64,000 nucleotides of DNA, taken from Leptodactylus fallax (taxonomy: Eukaryota > Chordata > Amphibia > Anura > Leptodactylidae). Positions 1 through 11,117 of this stretch are shown here, piece by piece. Position numbers and translations under genes: made by a program. The notes under the pieces are model-generated. The model was not told where the DNA came from. It was given only the letters and a program-made list of their open reading frames with translations, and did no database searches. How positions within the stretch are numbered: the stretch's first letter is position 1; each line of letters opens with the position of its first letter. Location: NCBI GenBank assembly GCA_947044405.1, contig CAMRHE010000322.1, positions 124,001 to 188,000 of the forward strand. Reading direction: 5' to 3'.

Positions 1-307
1 AGATTTGGAATATGCTTTTTAGCCTGTGTTTTATATATTGGTTTATTCTTTATCTGACAGTGGCAACTAAATGTACAACATGGGTCATGACTTATAAAGG
101 GATTGAACAAGTTTCCATTAAATTGATATTTAAAAGGGAAAATCTTGTTTTTAGGTTCAGCTTAAATAAGGTTTGGACTTTCCAAATGGTTCAGATGTTC
201 TTGCGTGCTTCCTGAAAAGTTACACAATGTTCTTGCAAATACAACATGGCTTCAATTAATGCTTTTTTCACAACATGTGGATGGCGTTGCTTAGTATTAT
301 TTAACAA
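1..307. other. AT-rich intergenic DNA
   Basis: No gene, repeat boundary or RNA was recognised here. The short open frames lack any recognisable domain. The stretch ends at a TA microsatellite. Confidence 0.5.
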
Positions 308-321
308 TGTAAACAACTTTG

Positions 322-361
<40 letters not shown>
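308..361. repeat. (TA)n microsatellite, left of Tc1-like A
   Basis: A near-pure TA dinucleotide run that abuts the left end of the Tc1-like element. A matching run lies immediately beyond its right end (1990-2053). Tc1/mariner elements insert at TA, so the simplest reading is that the transposon landed inside one TA array. Confidence 0.9.
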
Positions 362-367
<6 letters not shown>

Positions 368-629
368 AGACCAAAAGTTTGGACACACCTTCTCATTCCA
401 AGAGTTTTCTATATTTTCATGACTATAAAAATTGTAGATTCACATTGAAGGCATCAAAACTGTGAATTAACACATGTGGAATTATATACTTAACAAAAAA
501 GTGTGAAACAACTGAAAATATGTCTTATATTCTAGGTTCTTCAAAGTAGCCACCTTTTGCTTTGATTACTGCTTTGCACACTCTTGGCATTCTCTTGATG
601 AGCTTCAAGAGGTAGTCACCTGAAATGGT
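362..629 (+). repeat. Left terminal inverted repeat of Tc1-like A
   Basis: Matches the reverse complement of 1724-1989 with only a few differences by eye. The inner 105 bp (525-629) are also the last 34 codons plus stop of the minus-strand transposase gene, so the TIR overlaps coding sequence. Confidence 0.9.
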
Positions 630-1577
630 CTTCCAACAGTCTTGAAGGAGTTCCCAGAGATGCTTAGCACTTGTTGGCCCTTTTGCCTTCACTCTGCGGT
701 CCAGCTCACCCCAAACCATCTCGATTGGGTTCAGGTCTGGTGACTGTGGAGGCCAGGTCATCTGGCGTAGCACCCCATCACTCTCCTTCTTGTTCAAATA
801 GCCCTTACACAGTCTGGAGGTGTGTTTGGGGTCATTGTCCTGTTGAAAAATAAATGATGGTCCAACTAAACGCAAACCGGATGGAATAGCATGCCGCTGC
901 AAGATGCTGTGGTAACCATGCTGGTTCAGTATTCCTTCAATTTTGAATAAATCCCCAACAGTGTCACCAGCAAAGCACCCCCACACCATCACACCTCCTC
1001 CTCCATGCTTCACGGTGGGAACCAGGCATGTAGAGTCCATTCGTTCACCTTTTCTGCGTCGCACAAAGACACGGTGGTTGGAACCAAAGATCTCAAACTT
1101 GGACTCATCAGACCAAAGCACAGATTTCCACAGGTCTAATGTCCATCCCTTGTGTTCTTTAACCCAAACAAGTCTCTTCTGCTTGTTGCCTGTCCTTAGC
1201 AGTGGTTTCCTAGCAGCTATTTTACCATGAAGGCCTGCTGCACACAGTCTCCTCTTAACAGTTGTTGTAGAGATGTGTCTGCTGCTAGAACTCTGTGTGG
1301 CATTGACCTGGTCTCTAATCTGAGCTGCTGTTAACCTGCGATTTCTGAGGCTGGTGACTCGGATGAACTTATCCTCCACAGCAGAGGTGACTCTTGGTCT
1401 TCCTTTCCTGGGGCGGTCCTCATGTGAGCCAGTTTCTTTGTAGCGCTTGATGGTTTTGGCCACTGCACTTGGGGACACTTTCAAAGTTTTCCCAATTTTT
1501 CAGACTGACTGACCTTCATTTCTTAAAGTAATGATGGCCACTCGTTTTTCTTTACTTAGCTGCTTTTTTCTTGCCAT
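525..1577 (-). pseudogene. Tc1-like DD34E transposase, one in-frame stop
   Basis: Cut-and-paste transposase that would bind the element's TIRs and integrate at TA. The natural start is the ATG at 1577 (first residues MARKKQLSKEKR). After 25 codons there is an in-frame TGA at 1500-1502, and the frame then runs unbroken to 525, giving about 350 codons, normal for the family. Visible parts are an N-terminal helix-turn-helix half (around VSPSAVAKTIKRYKETG), a GRPR-type linker (RKGRPRV), and the catalytic signatures WSDESKFEIFG (first D), FQQDNDPKHT (second D) and NPIEMVWGELD (E). The stop could be a CGA-to-TGA change at a CpG, which is inference. The last 34 codons lie inside the left TIR. Confidence 0.9.
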
Positions 1578-1723
1578 AATACAAATTCTAACACGCCATT
1601 CAGTAGGACTATCAGCTGTGTATCCACCTGACTTCTGAACAACACAACTGATGGTCCCAACCCCATTTATAAGGCAAGAAATCCCACTTATTAAACCTGA
1701 CAGGGCACACCTGTGAAGTGAAA

Positions 1724-1986
1724 ACCATTTCAGGTGACTACCTCTTGAAGCTCATCAAGAGAATGCCAAGAGTGTGCAAAGCAGTAATCAAAGCAAAAGG
1801 TGGCTACTTTGAAGAACCTAGAATATAAGACATATTTTCAGTTGTTTCCCACTTTTTTGTTAAGTATATAATTCCACATGTGTTAATTCATAGTTTTGAT
1901 GCCTTCAGTGTGAATCTACAATTTTTATAGTCATGAAAATACAGAAAACTCTTGGAATGAGGGTGTGTCCAAACTTTTGGTCTGTA

Positions 1987-1989
<3 letters not shown>
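1724..1989 (-). repeat. Right terminal inverted repeat of Tc1-like A
   Basis: Inverted copy of 362-629. On the plus strand, about 1725-1829 encodes a second copy of the transposase C-terminus (ending in GGYFEEPRI then stop), because the TIR reaches into the gene. Confidence 0.9.

Positions 1990-2053
<64 letters not shown>
1990..2053. repeat. (TA)n microsatellite, right of Tc1-like A
   Basis: Long TA run directly after the right TIR tip, matching the run at 308-361. Read in other frames it gives poly-Tyr-Ile open frames that are not genes. Confidence 0.9.
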
Positions 2054-2056
<3 letters not shown>

Positions 2057-3401
2057 TATATAGTATTTTGTATGCAATAAATTTGAGGATTTGTCTCACT
2101 AAAGATATTCATGGCATATTTTGAGGATATGAGATTAATGTCTAATTGTGGATTCTGACGCCTGTGAACCTTGCTAATAACCAGGACTAAGTTGCAAGGG
2201 CCAGTCTATTACATTCAATGGTCTTGTACCAGATCCAAAAAAAGAAAGGAGCAAACTGGTACTGGCACAGTACTTTGCTAATGCCACTGCCACTTTATTC
2301 TAGTAAATAAAGAGCTATGTTGTGCCAGCCATTCAGATGAGTTGCTACCACATTATATTTTGCTGCTCGTCTTCATTGCATATAGTTATGTGCAGTTTTC
2401 TGGTTATACAATATAAAAATCTGCCCTTGACAAACCTCATACATCATTACCAATAAGGAGAGCTGAAATAGGCTAACCAAGCATGGCAGGTAAATGCATA
2501 CCACTTTTATGATTACAAGCTAAGATATCACTTGGATCTTGTCCACACTGGTCAGTTACTGCACCTGCTGTGTATTTTATTTGCTTTGTGCTGTGTGGAA
2601 ACAATAATGAAGTGCTTGAAAAACAGGTGTGTAGAGAATTAATGAATAGAACCATTTATTCTAGAAGAACAGAGAATCTGTTGATCTGTGACAGCTTGGG
2701 TCATTTTATACTAAAGGACAATGGGCATTTTCAGAATTATGTATTAATCAAAGCTTGATGTTATCCTAGTGGATATGTCTTTCTGTACTGTAACTGTATA
2801 TTGTTATATATGGACATTTCCACATGCATAACGCAGTTATAGCTAGGCTTTCTTTCACCTAGGGCAAAAGTTCAGTTCACTGCCCTTGCTCTGTTGGTGA
2901 ACCCCCCTAACAACCAGCACCTGGAGCACTTGCCCCGTTTGCCACCCCTAGCTACACCCCTAGATAACATTGCTTTCAGATACAAGGTAAGAATCAACTG
3001 ATAATTTAGAAAAACTAATTATTATATAATTTTTATTTTCTAAAAAAACTGTGTCGTGAGTCCATATACCCAGTGAGTAATAAGTATGAGGCAGAACTAA
3101 ACCCTGAGCGCAAAATCAGTTCCCTGCCCAAACATGTATTAAAATACCCTATCCAAGGCATATTGGCTTGTTGGCACCCACCTGGGACCCGGATCCCTTG
3201 GGACTTCAGGCCATCACCCAGTTCATTTAGGCAAATGCCTTGGCAGCCCCCTTTACACTCAAAGTTAAGCCTCTGCCACACTGATATAAAGGCAATAAAT
3301 TTTATATGAGTATATTAGTCAATCTGTTTTATGTAACCGAAACAGGAATTGATATTACTGTCTAAGTCTACTGTCTGAAGGCATGAATTATAAATTACTC
3401 C
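2054..3401. other. Intergenic DNA with an old transposon end
   Basis: No gene recognised. Around 2860-2965 the text ending in TTGCCACCCCTAGCTACACC resembles the terminus of a non-autonomous hAT-like repeat of the type that starts CAGGGGTGTAGCTAGGGG. No partner end was found. The rest is unassigned. Confidence 0.4.
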
Positions 3402-3782
3402 TTAAAGTGGTAATGTCAAGTTTAAAACATCATCTAACCATAAGTGTGTCTGGCCCATGATGGTCCAACTGTTGAAACTCCATCCAATATTGAGAACAGG
3501 TGTTCCTTTCTAACCCCATCTGAATGGAGAAGCAGTCTGAGGCCTACTGCCACTCTATTTATCTTTTTGGGAGTGTCAAATCAAAGCTGAGTAAAGCTCC
3601 ATAGATTTGAATAGAGCAGCAGTGACTCTCTATTCAGGTTGGAGTTTAAAGGACCCCTGTTTTTGTGATCAGTGAGGGTTCCAGTGGTCCGACTTCCCAA
3701 CATTCAGTAACTTATCACCTGTTCTGCAGATGTAATAAATTGATACACGTGATAAATTGTAATCTTGGGATAACCCATTTAA
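3402..3782. mobile_element. TTAA-flanked palindromic MITE, degraded
   Basis: Starts TTAAAGTGGTAATGTCAAG and ends in a sequence whose reverse complement begins TTAAATGGGTTATCCCAAG. The ends are therefore imperfect inverted repeats with TTAA at both tips, the signature of piggyBac-type non-autonomous elements. There is no coding capacity. Confidence 0.55.
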
Positions 3783-5795
3783 GATGTTGATAATGGTTCT
3801 GGCCTATTTCCAACCTCCTGGTCACGTGATCGAAACTGGCCACTGAACCCCAGGTTGCTCTCCTCCTTCCTTTCCTGATCTCACAGGTAATTACCTGCAC
3901 TATGGGGGCGGGCTTACTTGATGTTTGGACTTTAAAAGGTTTTGACCTTTTGTAGTAGGAGTCAGACACAGAAGGGTAGATTTATCACAAGTAGACATTA
4001 TTACTTCTTGACACCATCAATCTGAAGAGCAGGGCTTCGTAGATTCCCATAATTTTGGGGGTCCAGGGAGAACTGTATTCTTCCCTGGATGTCACACTAT
4101 ACTTTTTTTATTGTTTGTCTACCAATACAAATTTTTAAACAATGGTTATGATAAGTGTTTAAATCATCTACATAATATACATAGAATACTGTATATGCAT
4201 AATATGTGCCCCATACATTCATTGGAAACATACTATTGCTTCTGTTTAAATTATTTTACCTAATTTCTTGATATGTGGAAAAATAATTCTGCGCGTTGCT
4301 AACTTGATCATACTGTTCAAAAGTAAAATTGGCGCTTCGACTCTGTATGGATCATTCACAAATACTTAGGATGTTTTAACCATTTCTAGGACTACATAAA
4401 CCAAATGTTCCCATTATTATACCGTGTGGATACATTTCCAGCTTTGAAATGTATGACAATTTACAAGCTCAGAATCCCAGTGGCATAACTAGTAAGATTT
4501 AATACATCATAGTAGCCTCTACAACTTCTATAACAAAGCAAATGGTTGTGCTTTTTAGTAGGGATAAGGCACATAAAAAGTTCTGTTGACACTTTTCAGT
4601 CTAGGATATGAAGCCATTCGAAAGGGGAAACTTAAATTTCCTCATTTTCCTTGAGTGTGTAACTAATAGAAAGGCCAAGAATGTGTCGAGGTGTCATAAT
4701 AATCCACCATTAAACTCATTGTATTTAAATCATAATGCTATAATTCAGCAGCTGACAAAAGGCCTATTGAGGTGCTGCAAGCCTGAAAAGAGAAACAGTA
4801 CCATTTTCTCAGGGATACTGCTATAGCAACTGTGAATGAATTTAGAGTGAGAGAACAAGCTGTCTCCTGGCTTTGTTTGTATTTCCCAGTCTGAATTAGA
4901 AAGTGCAGTAATAGATTTGACAAAATAAGTAGACTTTGAGCTATTTTGGTTCTTAACATTCTGGTCTTGAGATACTGTTACATTAACACAACATTTGTAT
5001 GTGTGAAGAGGGGACATTTGTATGTGTGAAGAGGCGGCAAGATCTTATGTAAACAGAGTTACTTTTGTACTTCCAGAGTCTAGAACAAATTAACTGTTGT
5101 GAAATTGTTTGGGTAGAAAGACTTACTAGGTCGTACTCATAGACATCACATTAATAGCTATTATCTGGATTTCCATTATATTCCAGTCTAAAGAAGTAAA
5201 ACAAGGATGTAGGTTTAAATTGATATCCAAATTAGAGAGAAGTCATTTAAAATAATAGTTTGTAAGATTGTTGTTTTAGTTCAAATAACCCACATCACAT
5301 TACATTTAAAGAAATAAACAATAATTTTATATGTTGTGTTCTTTATATATATTATTGGTGCACTGCAGGAGAAATTTTGGAAGGCTGAAGGACTGTCCGG
5401 GATAAAATAGTAATTACCCCCCTCCCCTCACCTAACTTCTAATTTACTTCTATTAAAAAATATCTATAATTACCCATATTGCCCACACTTTCTGATAATC
5501 CGGTGATGTTCAGTTTCACCACTTCCGAAATAGAATGTTCCCAGTACTCTGCCCCCCAACCCCATCAATACTTACGTGTCTTCCTGTCCAGGAACGGCTC
5601 CCCTCTTCCTCTTGGCAAGCACTTGTGCAGTCTGCAGGTGCCTGCGACACATGCGAAGATGTCACAGGTACTTCCAGTCTGCGCATGGGCTAGGAGAGTG
5701 GAAGAGAAGAGTCTCCAGCCTGTGCACAGTGAAGGAGAAAGGAGGAGCTGCCTCCAAGAGAGGAAGATAGGAAATCATAAGGCGATGGGGGGGGG
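3783..5795. other. Intergenic DNA, nothing assigned
   Basis: AT-rich sequence with scattered short open frames. The stretch CCCAGTGGCATAACTAG near 4480 resembles a transposon tip also seen near 6950, but is isolated. There is no gene or clear repeat boundary. Confidence 0.4.
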
Positions 5796-5900
5796 GGGGC
5801 TAGTAGTGGGTGGGATAGCTTAGATAGGGAGACAGGGAGGTGAAGCGGGGGCTAATAGTGGGTAGGATAGCTTAGCTAGAGAGACAGGGAGGGGGGTGTA
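5796..5900. repeat. G/A-rich tandem duplication, about 52-bp unit, two copies
   Basis: The text GCTAGTAGTGGGTGGGATAG at about 5799 recurs with few changes at 5851, each time followed by a GGGAGACAGGGAGG-like tract. A run of G precedes the first copy. No coding role. Confidence 0.65.
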
Positions 5901-6464
5901 ATAGAGTCAGAGAGGAGGGCAGTGAGAGGGAGGTAGTGTGGAAGCTACACAACAAGCTACACTCAAGGAAGTTACACCATGTAAATAAATGAAGAGGATG
6001 CCAAGAGCTCCCACAGATTCCCTGAAATCACTCAAATCACTGCTAAAGATATATGGGTGTACTTATGGGTGTACCCATTACTAGCACTAACAGACCTTTT
6101 TAAAAAAAAAAAAAAATAATAAAAAATTTTTGCCTAGAAAACCCCTATAATGTTAGATAGAAAGACCAGTCTCCAGGCTGGATGGAAATAAAGCCAGTTT
6201 AGTTTTTGGATAACTAATTACTTAAATGTTGTAAAGATCAAGATAAATTATGAAAGACTAATTTAGTCCACATGTTTCAGTAAGGTATCATCTAATCCAT
6301 ATAATGTTCTTAAAGCATAACACAGCTTTTGATTTTCTGGCAGTATTTGTGTCATAAGTCCATTTTGTAATATACTTTAACAAATTTTGGATCCTTTCTT
6401 CCCCTTGCTTTTGTATTGAGAGCTGTTTTTGCCTCTCACTGAATGTTACTGTGTATTTTGTGTC

Positions 6465-6966
6465 TTTTCAGACCCCGGAGTATAACGATCGGGGGCCCAG
6501 GGGATGTGAGGGAACATAAGAAACACTGTAACTCACTTCTACTATGCTCCGCAGGCTTTGGGCCTGTTTGGTAATGTCCCAGACGTCAGCCGACGTCATT
6601 ATGTGTCGTGACACGGGCCTGACTCCGGTCCAACATTGAAGAAGGCAGAAGTAGCGCACCGGAGTGCATCGGAGCCAGGGAGAGATAGGTAACATTGTTT
6701 TTTATGTTTGTATCCTCCCCTGGGTCTCCGATCATTATACTCTAGGGTCTGTGCAGGGGCCACTATGCTGCATAATACTGTGTGCAGGGGCCACTATGCT
6801 GCATAATACTGTGTGTAGGGGCCAATATAGTGCATAATAGTGTGCGCAAGAATGCAGTTTGTGCAGGGGAGGTTGGGGGCGCGGTTCCCAGTGGGGTCCC
6901 CATGTCAAATGTTTGCCTTGGGGTCCCAGTCATTCCTAGTTACGCCACTGGGGCTTGGAGTACGGG
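6465..6966. mobile_element. Non-autonomous repeat with short tandem units
   Basis: Opens with CAGACCCCGGAGTATAA, a module also present near 23200 and 46880, and ends with GTTACGCCACTGGGG, a typical non-autonomous DNA transposon tip. Between 6745 and 6850 there are about three copies of a 31-bp unit (core GTGCAGGGGCCACTATG). The same unit, on the opposite strand, makes up the large array at 22.3-23.1 kb. There is no protein gene. The superfamily is uncertain. Confidence 0.5.
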
Positions 6967-7030
6967 CTGTGTATAATGTAGCGAAAAAGAGGGGAGGGGA
7001 GGGTTATTTCAAACAGTTATATCTCGGACA

Positions 7031-7241
7031 TTATAAAACATACTTGCTTTTCATGTTATATGAAAGAGGAGATTCTCTCCTTTCATATGACACTAAGGTT
7101 GCAGTGCTAGCTAAATTATTTCCAGAGATATCACTGGTTGAAAACACAGTCAGGATTAGGATATTTATATGCAGCTGTTTAATATATGATATAAGAGAAG
7201 CTCCTCTTTCATATGACACGAAAAGCAAGTATGTTTTATAA
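7031..7241. repeat. Inverted repeat / MITE-like hairpin, 40-bp arms
   Basis: Arms 7031-7070 and 7202-7241 are reverse complements with two mismatches in 40 bp, separated by about 130 bp. The left arm itself continues into a short palindrome (GAAAGAGGAGATTCTCTCCTTTC region, 7063-7085). Mirror-image open frames on the two strands are by-products of the symmetry. It is probably a MITE, but no target duplication was identified. Confidence 0.7.
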
Positions 7242-7439
7242 AAGTATGTTAATTTTAAAAAATTACTTTGTTTTGCAATAAAGCCTAATATTAGCTCCAT
7301 TTTTTTTATTTCCACAAGGAGTTAGAGTGAATTTAATTAAATTAGTAAACTGAACCCCACAATTCATTAAACAAGTTCTCCTGAATATGTCAATAACCCA
7401 TATGTGATCATAAACTGCTTGGAGGGCAGATTTTGCTGG

Positions 7440-8290
7440 AATAGTTTTCAGGTGCCATGCTCCTAAAGTATCAGTACAATGGAAACCACCAAAAAGTGAC
7501 CCCATTTTGGAAACTACACCCCTCACAGAATTTATCAAATGAGCATTTTGTCCCCATGACTGTTTCACAGATTTTATCAACCTTGGGATGTGAAAATGAA
7601 AAATTACTTTATTCTAAATTTGGCCCAAAATTTTTCATTTTACCAAGGAGTTAAATGAGAAAATGCACCTCATGATTTGATATGCAATTTCTTCCAAGGA
7701 ACGGAAATACACCACATGTAGATGAAAACTTCTGTTTGGGCACACAGCTGGCCACAGAAAGTGAGAAAGCAAGAATGCAATAATTTGAAAATCTCATGTA
7801 ACCATATTCACAATAGAATATATATCAAAAGTTGAAAGACATTTAAAAAAAAATTATGATTTAGAAATTGATAACAGCAATACATCTCAAACAAGTTGGG
7901 ACAGTTTTAAACAAAAGTCTGGAAAAGTAAGTGGTTCTAATGGAAAACATTTGGAAGGTCACATAACTGTGTATAAAAAGAGTAAGTTAGAAATGCAGAG
8001 TATCTTAGAAGCAAATATGGTGAGAGATTCACCTACCTGTGAAAAACTACTTCTAGAAATTGGGGAACAATTTCAGAAACATGGTTCCCAATGTAAAAAA
8101 AAAAAAAATTAAATGTAAAAAAAATGTGTTTTTTTAATTATATTTCTGTCTATTTTAAGAGTGTTCTAATTTTATTGTAATTGGAGTTGTACAATATTCA
8201 CATTCCAAATGCTATTCGGGATCAAGAGAGATATTTGTCAGCCGAATGAGCATTCAGCCAACAATTATCTCATGTCTGGTGCCAGTGTTA
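7440..8290. other. Interspersed repeat fragments, no gene
   Basis: The text around 7480-7530 (GACCCCATTTTGGAAACTAC followed by a CACCCCTC tract) is of a kind repeated in frog genomes. Around 7880-7960 CTCAAACAAGTTGGGACAG resembles another vertebrate interspersed repeat. Assignments are from memory of family appearance and are weak. A poly-A/T stretch lies near 8095-8140. Confidence 0.35.
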
Positions 8291-8304
8291 AAGTAAAAGT
8301 ATAG
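8291..8304. repeat. Target-site duplication, left of the Penelope-like element
   Basis: AAGTAAAAGTATAG, repeated exactly at 11104-11117 on the other side of the element. Confidence 0.8.
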
Positions 8305-8363
8305 GAAGAGTGAAGAAATCAGGCGATACCTTTTAGAGGCTAACTGAGTATATTTATAAGTAA

Positions 8364-8393
8364 GCTTTCAGGAGTACTAGCTCCCTTCATCAG
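8364..8393 (-). other. Hammerhead-ribozyme-like core boxes in the PLE 3' tail
   Basis: On the minus strand CTGATGA (8387-8393) is followed by a segment able to form a short stem (AGG...CCT) and then GAAA (8366-8369). These are two of the three conserved parts of a hammerhead core. Hammerheads are known in Penelope-like elements. I could not place the UH cleavage-site strand or a convincing helix III/I in this monomer, so a functional ribozyme is not established. Confidence 0.4.
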
Positions 8394-8606
8394 ACATGGT
8401 GTGATACAATAACTGAAAATTCACAGCTTTTTATACACATGGTCTTCAAAGCATTTTAGAGTCCTTCAAAAAAAGCCAAAACAAAATGCAATCTAAGTAG
8501 AGAAGTTATTTACAACAGGTCAAAAAACAATCTGGAAAGTTGTGGTGCGTGACAGAGGGATCTGTTATCTGTTTGCTATCAGGAGGTGATTTGTGACCCT
8601 CACAGG

Positions 8607-9165
8607 TCATACATAGTATGACATGAAGCTGACATGAATATTAAGTCCAAATTGCAGAGTTTGAAATTTTTCCATAAACTTGTATTCTGATTCTTTCCTT
8701 TTTTCCTGCGTCTTAAAATGTCCCATTAAAACCACAACCCGCAAATCTTCAATAGAGTGGTTTTCTCCGGAGAAATGTGCGGCCACTGGAAGATCGGTTC
8801 TGTTGTTATTAATGCTGGATCTATGTGAGTTCATTCGTTGACTGAGTCTCTGCCCTGTTTCCCCCACATAGAGGCCTGTGGTGGGACATTGTACACATTA
8901 TGAGGTACACCACATTGGAAGACCTGCAGGAGAATGTCCCCCTAATTCTGTGCACCTGTTGTGACTGTGGGATAGGTACACTGTCAGCGGTGTGGATGTG
9001 CTTGCAGGTAATGCACCTTTTGTGTAGGCAAGGTGAGGTGCCATTTTCAGTTGGGGCCTTCAGGGCACTCCGGACGATAATACGCCTCAGGTTTGGTGGT
9101 TGTCGAAAGGAAAGGAGAGGGGGGACTGGAAATATGTCCTTGAGTCTCTTGTCCCTATGTAGCAC
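8607..9165 (-). pseudogene. PLE GIY-YIG endonuclease region, frameshifted
   Basis: Two overlapping open segments (8821-9165 and 8607-8867) together form the C-terminal part of the PLE protein. The first contains a Cys/His cluster (PCLHKRCITCKHIH), like the zinc-finger-like motif before the nuclease, and then VVYLIMCT. The second begins in a GLYVGETGQRLSQRMNSHRS region, the GIY-YIG core of PLE endonucleases. A loss of about two bases near 8885-8895 puts the halves in different frames. The role would be to nick the target for primed reverse transcription. Confidence 0.8.
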
Positions 9166-11015
9166 AGGTTGGAGCTCCTTGGCAATCCTTCGTAGGATCT
9201 CCAGCTGTGGGTTGTAGGTGACAATAGGGGCACTCGGGCATCTTTCTGGGTCTTTCTATATGTGAGCAGACTGTCTCTGTTAATGGCTGCCGCTTTGTTT
9301 AATTGGTTGTCTGTTACTTTTGGTTTGTATCCCAATCTGAGAAATTTCGTCCTCAGATCCAGGAGGTGCTTGTCCAGGTCTGTTTTGTCGGAGCAAATAC
9401 GATTGTATCGTATAGCCTGGCTGTAGATGATAGATTGTCTTGTGTGCTTGGGGTGGAAGCTGTCGTTTCTCAGGTAGGCCGTTCTGTCTGTGGGTTTGTG
9501 GTATATTGATGTGAGTAGCCGGTGGTCCTTGATGTATATTGTGGTATCCAGAAAGTGAATTTCACTCCCTGAATAGCTAAGTTTAAGGTTGATGGTAGGG
9601 TGAAAGTCATTGAAGTCATTATGGAATTGAAGTAGGGCCTCCTCACCTGCAGTCCAGATGACAAGGATATCATCGATATAACGAAGGTAAATCATAGGTT
9701 TGGTGGTGCATGTTGATAAATATGCTCCTTCCAGTTCTGCCATAAAGAGATTTGCATACTGGGGTGCACATCTGGTGCCCACTGAAGTTCCCATTCGCTG
9801 TAGATATAGATCCTCTCCAAAGGTAAAATGGTTATGGCTGAGGATGAATTGTATGAGCTGCGTTACTGGTTCTGTTGGGAGGTTTTGTTTTGCCAGGTGT
9901 ACCCGACATGCTGCAACTCCATCCTTGTGAGGAATGTTGGTATACAGGGATTCCACATCTATTGTGGCCAAAATGGTACCCTCAGGTAGAGGGCCCAGGG
10001 CATTCAGTTTGTTAAGAAGGTCAGTGGTGTCCTGGATATAGCTTGGAGTATCCCTGACAAGGGGTTTTAGGAGATTTTCCACCCAACCTGAGATGTTTTC
10101 TGTCAGTGTCCCAATGCCAGAAATGATAGGCCTCCCAGGGTTGCCATCTTTGTGTATCTTTGGGAGCATATAGAAGCAGCCCGGCCTGGGATCTTGTGGG
10201 ATAAGTCCTTTTACCTGATTCTGGATCTGGATTGGGAACTTCTTGATCATACTCTTTAGTTCTTTCATATAGGCTTCTGTGGGATCACTTCCAAGTTTGG
10301 AGTAATGGATGGGATTTGACAGTTGCCTGTTTGCTTCCTGGATATAGTCTGAGATGTTCATTATGACTATTGCGCCCCCTTTGTCAGCTGGTTTTATTAT
10401 TATATCCTGATTTTCTTTTAGTGAAGTAATAGCCTTCTGTTCCTGCAGGGTTAGGTTATGGACCTGTTTCTTTTGTTTCTCCAGGATTTCTGATTTTACT
10501 TTGCTTCTGAAACAGTCAATATATTTATCCAGTGCTGTGTTAGTTCCAGGGCGTGGGGTCCAGGTAGATTTTTTGGTAGGATTCCTTATGGGCTGTTCCA
10601 TCTCAGAGTCGCTGCTGTATGGAGGGTCTTTGTCATAAAAATATTCCCTTAATCTAATTTTTCTGAAAAACTCCTCCATATCATTGCAGAGTTTGATATG
10701 GTCAGTGTGTGCTGAGGGGCAGAAGGACAGACCTTTGGAGAGAACTGACATTTCGTGTTTGTTTGGTTCATAGGAGGAAAGATTCACAACACAGCTTTGC
10801 TGAGCTGGGCTAGTATTTGTGGTTGTAGTAATGAGGCCTTTTTGTCTCAGTCTGTGGAGCTTTTTCTTTTTGTTGTTAATAAGCATGTCCTGAAGTTTCT
10901 GGTAGTATATGTGGAGTTTGGCCTTCATTTCCTCTGTGTCATTATCCAATGATGATTTCAGGGTCTGTATCTCCTCCTCTGTTCTTTTTTTGTTGTTATA
11001 GGAAATTTTTATCAT
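9087..11015 (-). pseudogene. PLE reverse transcriptase
   Basis: A 642-codon open frame. After a Lys/Glu-rich N-terminus comes the NLSSYE...LSKGLSFCPS block typical of PLE proteins. RT motifs follow: ATIDVESLYTNIPH (motif A, about residue 348), GTSVGTRCAPQYANLF (motif B) and YIDDILVIW (catalytic box, about residue 445). The same frame extends upstream of the ATG at 11015 to the element edge, interrupted by a TGA near 11070. A one-base shift near 9222-9230 replaces the natural continuation, so the last 45 or so residues are out of frame and the nuclease is uncoupled. Confidence 0.88.
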
Positions 11016-11103
11016 ATTGTTCCGCAGTTTTTCAGATGTCCGAATACATAGTTGCTCTGCATATCAGCTGTTGTAGGTGTTCCGGGTTGGGTTACGTAAA
11101 TTG

Positions 11104-11117
11104 AAGTAAAAGTATAG
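11104..11117. repeat. Target-site duplication, right of the Penelope-like element
   Basis: AAGTAAAAGTATAG, identical to 8291-8304. Confidence 0.8.

Larger units (their letters stand above)
362..1989 (-). mobile_element. Tc1-like DNA transposon A, full length with long TIRs
   Basis: About 1.63 kb bounded by inverted ends: GTACAGACCAAAAGTTTGG near the left tip and its complement at the right tip. TA lies on both sides. It carries one transposase gene on the minus strand (525-1577). The inverted repeats are about 266-268 bp and run into the 3' end of the transposase gene. The first base of the left tip appears changed (T where the right end implies C). The gene has one premature stop, so this copy is probably not autonomous. 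Confidence 0.93.
8305..11103 (-). mobile_element. Penelope-like retroelement (PLE), minus strand
   Basis: A 2.8-kb insertion flanked by an exact 14-bp direct repeat. It encodes a PLE-type reverse transcriptase followed by a GIY-YIG endonuclease region and ends (left side) with a 3' tail carrying hammerhead-like boxes. The reading frame is open, apart from one TGA, right up to the right-hand boundary, so the 5' end may be truncated. At least two frameshifts break the protein, so this copy is dead. Confidence 0.9.

Noticed and set aside
671..1230. Plus-strand ORFs within the Tc1-like A gene
   Set aside because: Shadows of the minus-strand transposase. The same applies to opposite-strand ORFs in the other Tc1, DIRS and gypsy genes.
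1888..2124. ORFs encoding poly-Tyr-Ile
   Set aside because: They arise from the TA microsatellite on both strands.
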